A stretch of 64,000 nucleotides of DNA from Fischerella sp. CENA71 (GTDB lineage: Bacteria > Cyanobacteriota > Cyanobacteriia > Cyanobacteriales > Nostocaceae), in contig JANBVI010000063.1 of the NCBI GenBank assembly GCA_024239075.1, positions 1 to 64,000 of the forward strand, written 5' to 3'. Below the pieces are notes generated by a model, which was not told the DNA's origin, searched no databases, and saw only the letters and a list, made by a program, of their open reading frames with translations. Of this stretch, positions 17,681 through 24,403 are shown piece by piece. Position 1 is the stretch's first letter. Each line of letters begins with the position of its first letter. The translations under genes and the position numbers were made by a program.

Positions 17681-17929
17681 TTACCATGTATAGTAGTAGG
17701 GATTGAGTTCAAAAGTTTTGTAAGCACTGGTATTAATTTCTTGTTCAGCAAATTCTTGAGTTACTACACTACCGCCAGGACCAGATGCTGCTGCAAACTT
17801 AAAAGCAGTTGTATCTGCATTAAAGTAAGTGCTGAGATTATCGTAAATACTCTTACCACCAGCAACTAGCTGCTGTTGTTCTTCTGCTACTTCACTAAAT
17901 AAATTAGATGTAAAATTTTCGTTAGACAT
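17681..17929 (-). CDS. Double-glycine precursor peptide, paralogue 1 (first in operon)
   Basis: An 82-aa product from the ATG at 17929 (AGGAG upstream); the longer frame from 17971 adds 14 residues unlike the siblings. The leader is MSNENF then SNLFSEVAEEQQQLVAGG. The core is KSIYDNLSTYF onward, with SGPGGSVVTQEFAEQE and the tail NPYYYTW. It is the promoter-proximal copy. All four cores share a Thr/Ala/Phe-rich first half, a Gly-Pro turn, a Gln/Glu-rich stretch and a C-terminal Tyr/Trp cluster. No maturation enzyme of a known RiPP class adjoins. Confidence 0.83.
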   Translation of the reverse strand: MSNENFTSNLFSEVAEEQQQLVAGGKSIYDNLSTYFNADTTAFKFAAASGPGGSVVTQEFAEQEINTSAYKTFELNPYYYTW

Positions 17930-18064
17930 ATTAGTACAACTCCTTGCCTGTCTTGTTGTTGTTGAGTGCAATATTTGAAGTTGGACAGCTTTATTTATTA
18001 GTTCAACTTCTTGCTTGCTTATTACGATATACTCTTGCTAATATGTCAGTCACTTACACTTTCT

Positions 18065-18078
18065 GTAAACTTATTTAC
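18065..18078 (-). promoter_or_regulatory. NtcA-type palindrome upstream of peptide genes
   Basis: GTAAACTTATTTAC matches the NtcA consensus GTA-N8-TAC. It lies 136 bp before the start of the first peptide gene. The spacing to a TAN3T-type -10 element is not clearly right, and the consensus occurs by chance about every 4 kb, so this is only a candidate. Confidence 0.3.
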
Positions 18079-18146
18079 CTGCTTGAGAAGCATGAATAGC
18101 AGAATTATACGAGTGTTATTTCTGAAAAGTACACGCCAATCAAAGC

Positions 18147-18175
18147 AAAAACCCGGTTTTTCCATAAACCGGGTT
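18147..18175 (-). terminator. Rho-independent terminator of the 146-aa gene
   Basis: On the minus strand AACCCGGTTT, a six-base loop and AAACCGGGTT form a perfect stem followed by TTTTTG. It lies 63 bases beyond the stop of the upstream gene and insulates the peptide operon. Confidence 0.85.
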
Positions 18176-18238
18176 CATTAAAATTAAAAACATAAAATAA
18201 ATAAGAAAATATTTAAACCAAATCAATTCATTCAAAAA

Positions 18239-18679
18239 TCAACTATTAGAATGATGAGAAAGTTCATTCATTTTTGTAATACGATCGCGAATCAATTGTA
18301 ATTGTTTTTGACTGTTCACTGGATCTTTAGGAAGAGGAACTTCTGTATTTGGCCAGCCAGAGAGATCATTGCATGGACAAGAATCCGCAGGCATTCCCAT
18401 ATTTCGCACAGGTATAGGCATTGTACAGCGCGAACAGGGATACATTTCCCAAGCGGATGTCAGCAGTTCTCCGATAGTTTCGCTTGTACCTTCAAGATGG
18501 CAGTCACCTGCTTGTTCAGCAATAATTTTCTGCCAGCATTCTTCAAACTCGTCACTATAGCGATCGCCTGCAACAACAGACTTGGGCGACAAAACTTCTG
18601 CACCATTATTGATGATGACTTTCTTGCCCAACTGAAGCCAGTAAGCTAGGTATTTTTTAACTTCATTTTTAGATGCCAT
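18239..18679 (-). CDS. Conserved hypothetical protein with Cys-rich putative metal site
   Basis: A 146-aa protein. The N-terminal part is helical (KKYLAYWLQLGKKVIINNG). The centre has CSRC (about 82-85) followed by SCPCNDL, a CxxC...CxC arrangement that could bind zinc or an Fe-S cluster. The C-terminal helix is charged. The product is probably soluble. It ends in its own terminator, so it is not part of the peptide operon. I do not recognise a characterised relative. Confidence 0.6.
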   Translation of the reverse strand: MASKNEVKKYLAYWLQLGKKVIINNGAEVLSPKSVVAGDRYSDEFEECWQKIIAEQAGDCHLEGTSETIGELLTSAWEMYPCSRCTMPIPVRNMGMPADSCPCNDLSGWPNTEVPLPKDPVNSQKQLQLIRDRITKMNELSHHSNS

Positions 18680-18742
18680 ACTTCAATTTTATTGAAATTT
18701 TTAATACTCAATTTGGAATAAATTCTTAAGAAGAGTTATTTG

Positions 18743-19324
18743 TCATTGGTCATTGGTTATTCTCCGCGTCCCCGATCCCCGATCCCCAACAGATAAAGGA
18801 GAGCCAAGCAAACTGAGGTTGAGAACATGTCCACCAGTAACTAGATAAACAGGTTCACAGATTGTGCCTAAGTGTCGTACTAATCCACCTAAGCGATCGC
18901 GAAAAGTTCTACCCATGGGATAAGCCGGTACCACACCCCATCCTGTTTCTTCAGCGACAAAAATCATATCGGCTGCTACTAGTTCCACTGTCTCTAAAAA
19001 CTCTTCCACAGTCTTTTCCCAAATTGCTTCTTCCTGAGAAAGTAGATTAGCTACCCAAGTTCCCAAAGAATCAACTAAAACGCAGGTGTTCGCTGGTATG
19101 TGGGCAAGAGTATCAGACAATTGTCCTGGTACTTCCAATGTCACCCAATCCTCAGGGCGTCGTTGCTGATGCTTTTGAATACGTTGCAGCCACTCTTGAT
19201 CAGCAGGATCGCGACTAGCTGTTGCTATGTAAACTACTGGTTTGTCTGATTGGATTGCTAAAGTTTCTGCCCACTCACTTTTACCAGAACGCGCTGGCCC
19301 AGTCACCAGGATGATTTGATTCAT
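18743..19324 (-). CDS. cobU: Adenosylcobinamide kinase / adenosylcobinamide-phosphate guanylyltransferase
   Basis: Bifunctional enzyme of the cobalamin nucleotide-loop pathway: phosphorylates adenosylcobinamide and then transfers GMP from GTP. The P-loop GPARSGKS is at residues 9-16, followed by YIATASRDPADQEW with the family's typical position for the guanylylated His (RIQKHQQRRP), then VLVDSLGTWVAN (Walker B-like) and FVAEETGWGVVP. The start is the ATG at 19324. The last about 12 residues (GDRGSGTRRITN) are encoded by the local cccgatccc repeat, so the native C-terminus appears replaced or extended by repeat sequence. No other cob gene adjoins. Confidence 0.88.
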   Translation of the reverse strand: MNQIILVTGPARSGKSEWAETLAIQSDKPVVYIATASRDPADQEWLQRIQKHQQRRPEDWVTLEVPGQLSDTLAHIPANTCVLVDSLGTWVANLLSQEEAIWEKTVEEFLETVELVAADMIFVAEETGWGVVPAYPMGRTFRDRLGGLVRHLGTICEPVYLVTGGHVLNLSLLGSPLSVGDRGSGTRRITNDQ

Positions 19325-19755
19325 TTTTAGCTCAATAAACCCAATTATAAAAATCTCATAACACAAAGTTAAAAATAAAATAAGAAAAGGGGAATCATAA
19401 ATTAAAACAGAAAAATAACCATTACCCTTGCCTCATAAGTGATCCCCAATCTTTAAGACTCAATAGTCCCAGCTATTACAAGGAGGGAAACCTGCAAAAC
19501 ACTAGCTTGCCAATACTCCTAATTATTGCCTTTATTCGCAGCCCTTGACTGAATATCTTGAAGAAACCAGGAATTTAAACCTTTACCATAATTTTTCCCT
19601 TTGGGGATGAGATTGTTGACCCCAAATAACTTTTAAGAGATAAAATTAACACTCAGCATCCTATTGATGTAACTATTGGGAATACTCAAAAATCCCAACT
19701 ATCAATTCAGCACCATCCACAATCACAAGTCACAGAAAAGTTAGAGATACCCATT
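19325..19755. other. 431-bp intergenic region, no recognised element
   Basis: It separates divergently transcribed cobU and the 255-aa gene, so it holds both promoters. A GGAGGG occurs near 19483 without a following ORF of note, and a weak TGGGG...CCCCA pair lies near 19600-19625. I tested it by eye for a cobalamin riboswitch box and saw none. Confidence 0.4.
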
Positions 19756-20523
19756 ATGAAAGCAAGCTTAAAGCGTATTGAGGCTACTCTACACGATTTA
19801 GGAAATCGCGACACCAGCACTACTGAGCCATCAGAAGTTAATAAGCAGTCTTTATCATTTCGGATCAGTGTTGGTGAAATAGAAAAATCAGAAAATGGTG
19901 AGACCGAATCCGAAGATGAATATGATGAACAATCACAAGAGTACTCCCAGTTTCATCACGACTCTGTCCAAACATTCCCAGTAGAAGAAAACGGTTACAA
20001 AACACCAAGCCTACCTAAATTCAAAACTCCTAGCTTTACCAACCATCGCAATGCAGCAAACCCAGCATTGGCAATGAATCTGTTGCAAGAAATACAAGAA
20101 ATTGTTGGTGCTTGGCAGACAGAACTGCACAAAATCGTGCGGCAAATCCAAGACGTATATCTGGAAGGGCCAATAGTTAATGGTTGGTTAGAGTCACACA
20201 CAGACAACGAACCCAAAGGAAGCGCAACACTACGTCATGCAGAAATCAATCGCTTGATGGACTACGTAGAAGAAATTTGCGCTCAACAAGCTAAAATTTC
20301 TTCTCAATCATCCTCTGCTGGCTATCGTTTGTGTGGTTTAGATGCTTCTGGTACAGTGTGGACGCGTCCGTGTCCCCCCGATCAGGTTGCAAGTGTGAGT
20401 ATGGCGATCGCTCGTTACCAAAAGTTACGCCAGTTATTAGGACGCAAGCAATACTTAGAAACTCGTCTAGCACAACTAGCTGAAACGCTTGTGGTATTAC
20501 ATGGTCATATTCAATGTCAGTAA
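19756..20523 (+). CDS. Conserved cyanobacterial hypothetical protein
   Basis: A 255-aa protein in two parts. Residues 1-100 are low-complexity, acidic and Ser/Glu-rich, ending in a basic Pro/Lys patch (TPSLPKFKTPSF), likely disordered. Residues about 105-255 are mostly helical, with YRLCGLDASGTVWTRPCPPD and then a heptad-like helix (KLRQLLGRKQYLETRLAQLA). No enzyme motif or membrane segment is present. A scaffold or nucleic-acid-associated role is possible but not shown. Confidence 0.65.
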   Translation: MKASLKRIEATLHDLGNRDTSTTEPSEVNKQSLSFRISVGEIEKSENGETESEDEYDEQSQEYSQFHHDSVQTFPVEENGYKTPSLPKFKTPSFTNHRNAANPALAMNLLQEIQEIVGAWQTELHKIVRQIQDVYLEGPIVNGWLESHTDNEPKGSATLRHAEINRLMDYVEEICAQQAKISSQSSSAGYRLCGLDASGTVWTRPCPPDQVASVSMAIARYQKLRQLLGRKQYLETRLAQLAETLVVLHGHIQCQ

Positions 20524-20765
20524 AGCAAGTAACAGGTAATTAAGAATAAAGCCTCAAAACTTTTAATTTGCGGTGATAGCAAATTTAATTATGAGCATCT
20601 TACGAGAAGATATCAGGGTGATTTCCGAAAAAACTCGGTTGGTGAGTCAGGATTTTTTGGTATAGATTAGCTCCAGAACAGGCAAGATTGAATTTTTTTA
20701 TGGTTAGTAGTTATTAAAACAACCAACAAAAATTCAACATCCAATTCCAAAACCAAAAACTTCCT

Positions 20766-21701
20766 ATGCCAGATACGCCAATCTCTGCCATTATCTGTAC
20801 TCACAATCGAGATAATTATTTAGGCACTGCTATAGATAGCCTCTTAGCACAGGATTTTGCAGATGGCTTTGAAGTGATAGTGGTGGATAATGGTTCTAGC
20901 GATCGCACCAGTTCTGTTGTAGAACAAAGAGCAAATCATCCCCACCTGAAATACGTTTTTGAACCTGTTGTTGGTCTGTCTGTAGCTCGGAATACAGGCG
21001 CTCAGGTTGCAAGCGGTGAAATTCTAGCTTACCTTGATGATGATGCTGTAGCAAGCCAAGGTTGGTTGCAAGTTTTATATAATGCCTATAAAAATAACCC
21101 AAAATTAGCGATCGCTGGTGGTAAAGTCAGCTTGTTATGGTCAGAGGGAATGCAAGCACCACGGTGGTTATCTCAAGGATTAGCCGCTAATTTAGGAGCA
21201 TACGATCTAGGTGACAACACAGTTTACTTAGACAAGCCTGGTTTAACTCCCAGAGGTTTAAATTACTCAATCCGTCGCAGTTTTTTAGAAGAAATAGGCG
21301 GCTTTGATCCTCATCTTGGGCGCATAGGTAAAAATTTACTATCCAACGAAGAATTGCAAATGACCGAACTTGCCCTGCAAAGAGGTTGGCAAGTTATGTA
21401 TTTACCGCAAGCCCACGTATTTCACAATGTAGCCCCCGAACGTCTGAAACGTTCTTGGTTTTTAAATCGTGGTTGGTGGCAAGGTATCAGCGAGTGTTAT
21501 CGAGAACAACTAGCAGGTACCGCAGGTTTAGGTCAGTTACAACGTGGTAGCGAACGTTTTTCACGTGGTTTATATAAAGCAATTAAATATTTTGCTGATC
21601 CAGCAGAACGATTCGACAAACTTGTCTACGCCTATGGTCAGATTGGTTATTTAAATGCTGCGATCGCAGGCTTGTTATCAAAAAGAGTCAATAGTCAATA
21701 G
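20766..21701 (+). CDS. Family 2 glycosyltransferase
   Basis: A 311-aa GT-A-fold enzyme. ISAIICTHNRDNYL opens the nucleotide-binding half, VVDNGSSDRT is the first Asp motif, and AYLDDDAV (about 89-96) is the DxD metal/nucleotide site. NEELQMTELALQRGW corresponds to the ED(x)E catalytic-base region. No transmembrane domain, so it acts on the cytosolic face. It is the first of three co-directional polysaccharide genes (102 and 50 bp gaps), pointing to exopolysaccharide or surface-glycan synthesis. The specific sugar is not predictable. Confidence 0.85.
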   Translation: MPDTPISAIICTHNRDNYLGTAIDSLLAQDFADGFEVIVVDNGSSDRTSSVVEQRANHPHLKYVFEPVVGLSVARNTGAQVASGEILAYLDDDAVASQGWLQVLYNAYKNNPKLAIAGGKVSLLWSEGMQAPRWLSQGLAANLGAYDLGDNTVYLDKPGLTPRGLNYSIRRSFLEEIGGFDPHLGRIGKNLLSNEELQMTELALQRGWQVMYLPQAHVFHNVAPERLKRSWFLNRGWWQGISECYREQLAGTAGLGQLQRGSERFSRGLYKAIKYFADPAERFDKLVYAYGQIGYLNAAIAGLLSKRVNSQ

Positions 21702-21802
21702 TCATTTGTCATTTGTCATTAGCGATTAACTACTATACAGGCGCACATTTGTACGCCCCTACTAACAACTAACTACTAATTACTAACAACTAAAAAATAT
21801 TT

Positions 21803-22696
21803 ATGTCATCTTCTAAAATACCAATTTCTGTACTAATTCCAGCTAAAAATGAAGAAGCAAACTTGCCCGCTTGCCTTGCTAGTGTGCAAAGAGCAGATGA
21901 AGTTTTTATCGTAGATTCACAAAGTAGTGATCAAAGCGCCGAAGTTGCAAAAAATTATGGTGCAAATGTCGTGCAATTTTATTTCAATGGACACTGGCCT
22001 AAAAAGAAAAATTGGTCTTTAGAAAACCTCAATTTTCGCAATGAATGGGTTTTAATCTTAGATTGCGATGAGCGTATCACCCCTGATCTCTGGGAAGAAA
22101 TTGCTCAAGCAATTCAAAATCCAGAATATAATGGCTACTACTTGAATCGCCGTGTATTTTTCTTAGGTAAATGGATTCGCCACGGTGGTAAATATCCAGA
22201 TTGGAATTTGCGTTTATTTAAGCATCAAAAAGGGCGTTACGAAAATCTGCATACAGAAGATATTCCTAATACAGGTGATAATGAAGTTCACGAACATGTC
22301 ATCTTAGATGGAAAAGTCGGATATCTCAAAAACGATATGATTCACGAAGATTTTCGTGATCTTTTCCATTGGTTAGAACGCCACAATCGCTATTCAAACT
22401 GGGAAGCCCGCGTTTACTATAATTTGCTTACAGGAAATCATGATCACGGTACTATTGGCGCGAAATTATTTGGTGACGCCGTACAGCGTAAACGCTTTTT
22501 AAAAAGAATTTGGGTGCGACTACCATTTAAACCATTTTTGCGATTTGTGTTGTTCTATTTTATCCAGCGTGGTTTTTTGGATGGTAAGGCTGGATATATT
22601 TACGCAAGACTATTGAGCCAATACGAATATCAAATAGGGGTTAAACTCCACGAATTATGCCACTGTGGCGGCAAACTCAATATTAAATCTATCTAA
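21803..22696 (+). CDS. Family 2 glycosyltransferase, WaaE/KdtX-like
   Basis: A 297-aa enzyme with the short GT-A start ISVLIPAKNEEANLPACL, VDSQSSD, and the compact DCDE acidic motif (WVLILDCDERIT) typical of the WaaE-like branch that adds beta-linked glucose or a similar sugar to a core oligosaccharide. The conserved RHGGKYPDWNLRLF and HEHVILDGKVGYL blocks support the branch. The C-terminus has an amphipathic or membrane-associating stretch (FVLFYFIQRGFLDGKAGYIY). Probably cooperates with the flanking GT and acetyltransferase in one glycan. Confidence 0.82.
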   Translation: MSSSKIPISVLIPAKNEEANLPACLASVQRADEVFIVDSQSSDQSAEVAKNYGANVVQFYFNGHWPKKKNWSLENLNFRNEWVLILDCDERITPDLWEEIAQAIQNPEYNGYYLNRRVFFLGKWIRHGGKYPDWNLRLFKHQKGRYENLHTEDIPNTGDNEVHEHVILDGKVGYLKNDMIHEDFRDLFHWLERHNRYSNWEARVYYNLLTGNHDHGTIGAKLFGDAVQRKRFLKRIWVRLPFKPFLRFVLFYFIQRGFLDGKAGYIYARLLSQYEYQIGVKLHELCHCGGKLNIKSI

Positions 22697-22745
22697 TTGG
22701 GATCGGGAACGCGGAGAATAACCAATGACTATTGACTATTGACAA

Positions 22746-23315
22746 ATGACCAATAACCAAGCATTTATAGATTTACGCAAATATGACCAATCTTGGTTTG
22801 ACCGTGGGCGTCCCAGTTGGTATGTTTTGTTGTGGTGGTTTGTGCAGGCGATCACTTTTCCTCTGACTCCTCACCCGTTAAATGGTCTGCGTTGTGCTTT
22901 ATTACGTCTGTTTGGCGCTCGTGTTGGTAAAGGCGTCTTCATTAGACCGACTGCTCGCTTCACCTATCCTTGGAAAATCACAATCGGTGACTATAGCTGG
23001 ATTGGGGATGACGTAGTTTTATACAGTCTGGATTACATACATATAGGTGAACATTGCGTAATTTCTCAGGAAAGCTATCTATGTACTGGTAGTCATGATA
23101 TGTATGATCCAGCCTTCGGGTTAAAGACAGCGAGTATCTGCATCGGTAATGGAGTATGGTTAGCAGCAGATTGCTTTGTTGGCGCTGGGGTTAAAATTGG
23201 CGCAAATGCAGTTATTGGCGCTCGTAGCAGTGTTTTTACTGATATACCACCTGCACAAGTGTGTTGGGGAACACCATGCCGCCCTCGTTATCCCAGATTC
23301 CAAGAACAAACTTAA
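22746..23315 (+). CDS. WcaF-like hexapeptide-repeat O-acetyltransferase
   Basis: A 189-aa protein of the left-handed beta-helix acyltransferase family: isoleucine-led hexapeptide repeats start at about residue 75 (ITIGDYSWIGDDVVLYSLD) and continue through IGNGVWLAADCFVGAGVKIG and NAVIGARSSV. The catalytic His lies in GSHDMYDP. The N-terminal WYVLLWWFVQAITFPLTPHP block is typical of WcaF-type colanic-acid acetyltransferases. Acetyl-CoA-dependent O-acetylation of a sugar in the pathway of the two upstream glycosyltransferases is expected. The short gap (50 bp) supports co-transcription. Confidence 0.86.
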   Translation: MTNNQAFIDLRKYDQSWFDRGRPSWYVLLWWFVQAITFPLTPHPLNGLRCALLRLFGARVGKGVFIRPTARFTYPWKITIGDYSWIGDDVVLYSLDYIHIGEHCVISQESYLCTGSHDMYDPAFGLKTASICIGNGVWLAADCFVGAGVKIGANAVIGARSSVFTDIPPAQVCWGTPCRPRYPRFQEQT

Positions 23316-23347
23316 TTTACCACCACTACCGCCTACCTCTACTTCCC

Positions 23348-23894
23348 GTTTCAATCCTTAATAGGGATTAATGTTAGTTGCAACAGGAATAAATTATTTT
23401 TTGTCTAGTGATTTCAGTGTTTCAATCCCTAATAGGGATTAATGTTAGTTGCAACCTGGATGGTCTACCCATTAATTCCATCCTAAATATTCGTTTCAAT
23501 CCCTAATAGGGATTAATGTTAGTTGCAACTTTGTAGCCTACAAGTTGATGAAGAAAAACAACATGTTTCAATCCCTAATAGGGATTAATGTTAGTTGCAA
23601 CTTCAGGATTTGCCCCTATGGCGTCCATCGTCAAAATCTCGCGTTTCAATCCCTAATAGGGATTAATGTTAGTTGCAACAAACTCTCTTTAATCACCGAC
23701 AAAGTTGAAGTAAGTTTCAATCCCTAATAGGGATTAATGTTAGTTGCAACCTACCCAAATAATTAAGCTGACAATTACCTCAATTGCAGTTTCAATCCCT
23801 AATAGGGATTAATGTTAGTTGCAACCCTACAATGTGTCGTTTGTCAAGTGTTCCGATGTTTCAATCCCTAATAGGGATTAATGTTAGTTGCAAC
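23348..23894 (-). CRISPR. CRISPR array, 8 repeats of 37 bp and 7 spacers
   Basis: Repeats begin at 23348, 23419, 23493, 23565, 23643, 23714, 23789 and 23858. Each starts GTTTCAATCCCTAATAGGG and ends GTTAGTTGCAAC. Spacers are 34, 37, 35, 41, 34, 38 and 32 bp. The repeat at 23348 differs by one base (CCTTAAT for CCCTAAT), the sort of decay found at the leader-distal end. On the minus strand the repeat ends GGGATTGAAAC, the typical cyanobacterial crRNA handle, so the array is read leftwards with the leader at the right. No cas gene lies in this window. Confidence 0.97.
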
Positions 23895-24146
23895 CGCTCG
23901 ATTCAGAAGCCTTGCTGTATTTGGTTTTCAAGGTTCAGTGGTGCAGACCTAGAGCAAATATAACGTTTTAGCGATCGCACTGTCAAGAGTAAATGAGTAT
24001 AAAATCGCTCAAACCTAGTCAGGGCAAGATTTACAGAAAAGGTGCAGACCTCATTTCCCATCAAATCAGCCTCTAACATAGACAGAACAAGAGTTTCAGC
24101 CGTAAAAATTGACTGCTTTTTTTCTACACCTATTGGTCTGCACCAT
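23895..24146 (-). promoter_or_regulatory. Putative CRISPR leader with repeated GGTGCAGACC motif
   Basis: The AT-rich region right of the last repeat. It begins with an agaagccttgctgtattt stretch that looks like the conserved leader end in related arrays. GGTGCAGACCT occurs near 23940-23951 and 24041-24051, and its inverse GGTCTGCACC near 24135-24144. The spacing of about 100 bp and one inverted copy suggest protein-binding or integration signals. Assignment as leader is inferred from array polarity. Confidence 0.5.
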
Positions 24147-24286
24147 CATCAAGCAAAAAACATTGTAGTCTTGATTGGCATTTTGCTGCTAATGCGCTCA
24201 ATTTTAACCTGATAGCAAGCACCAAGAAAAATTAATTCGCCAGTGTCAGGTAAAATACTGGTTAAGCAGTAGATAAAAAACTAGGT

Positions 24287-24310
24287 AAAATAGTATAAAA
24301 ATACTATTTT
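24287..24310 (+). other. AT-rich hairpin upstream of aspartate kinase
   Basis: AAAATAGTAT, AAAA loop, ATACTATTTT form a perfect ten-base-pair stem running into a T-run on the plus strand. It lies about 95 bases before the lysC start and 390 bases after the CRISPR array. It may be a weak terminator or part of the lysC leader. Confidence 0.35.
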
Positions 24311-24403
24311 TTCATATATTTAGACACCAAAACTGAATAAAAGACTAGTTGTTTACTATAAATACTAGACCAATTCACTCAAAGCCTTGATTTTAAAGAG
24401 TTC

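Larger units (their letters stand above)
17930..18238. other. Intergenic region holding the peptide operon promoter
   Basis: These 309 bases separate the first peptide gene from the 146-aa hypothetical gene upstream. They contain a perfect GTA-N8-TAC palindrome and a terminator, listed separately. I could not fix a convincing -10/-35 pair on the minus strand. Confidence 0.5.

Noticed and set aside
19325-19755. Cobalamin riboswitch upstream of cobU or the next gene
   Set aside because: No B12-box-like conserved sequence or suitable stem set was seen.
23545-23727. 60-codon open frame on the plus strand
   Set aside because: It is made of CRISPR repeats and spacers; the repeated peptide unit simply mirrors the 37-bp repeat.
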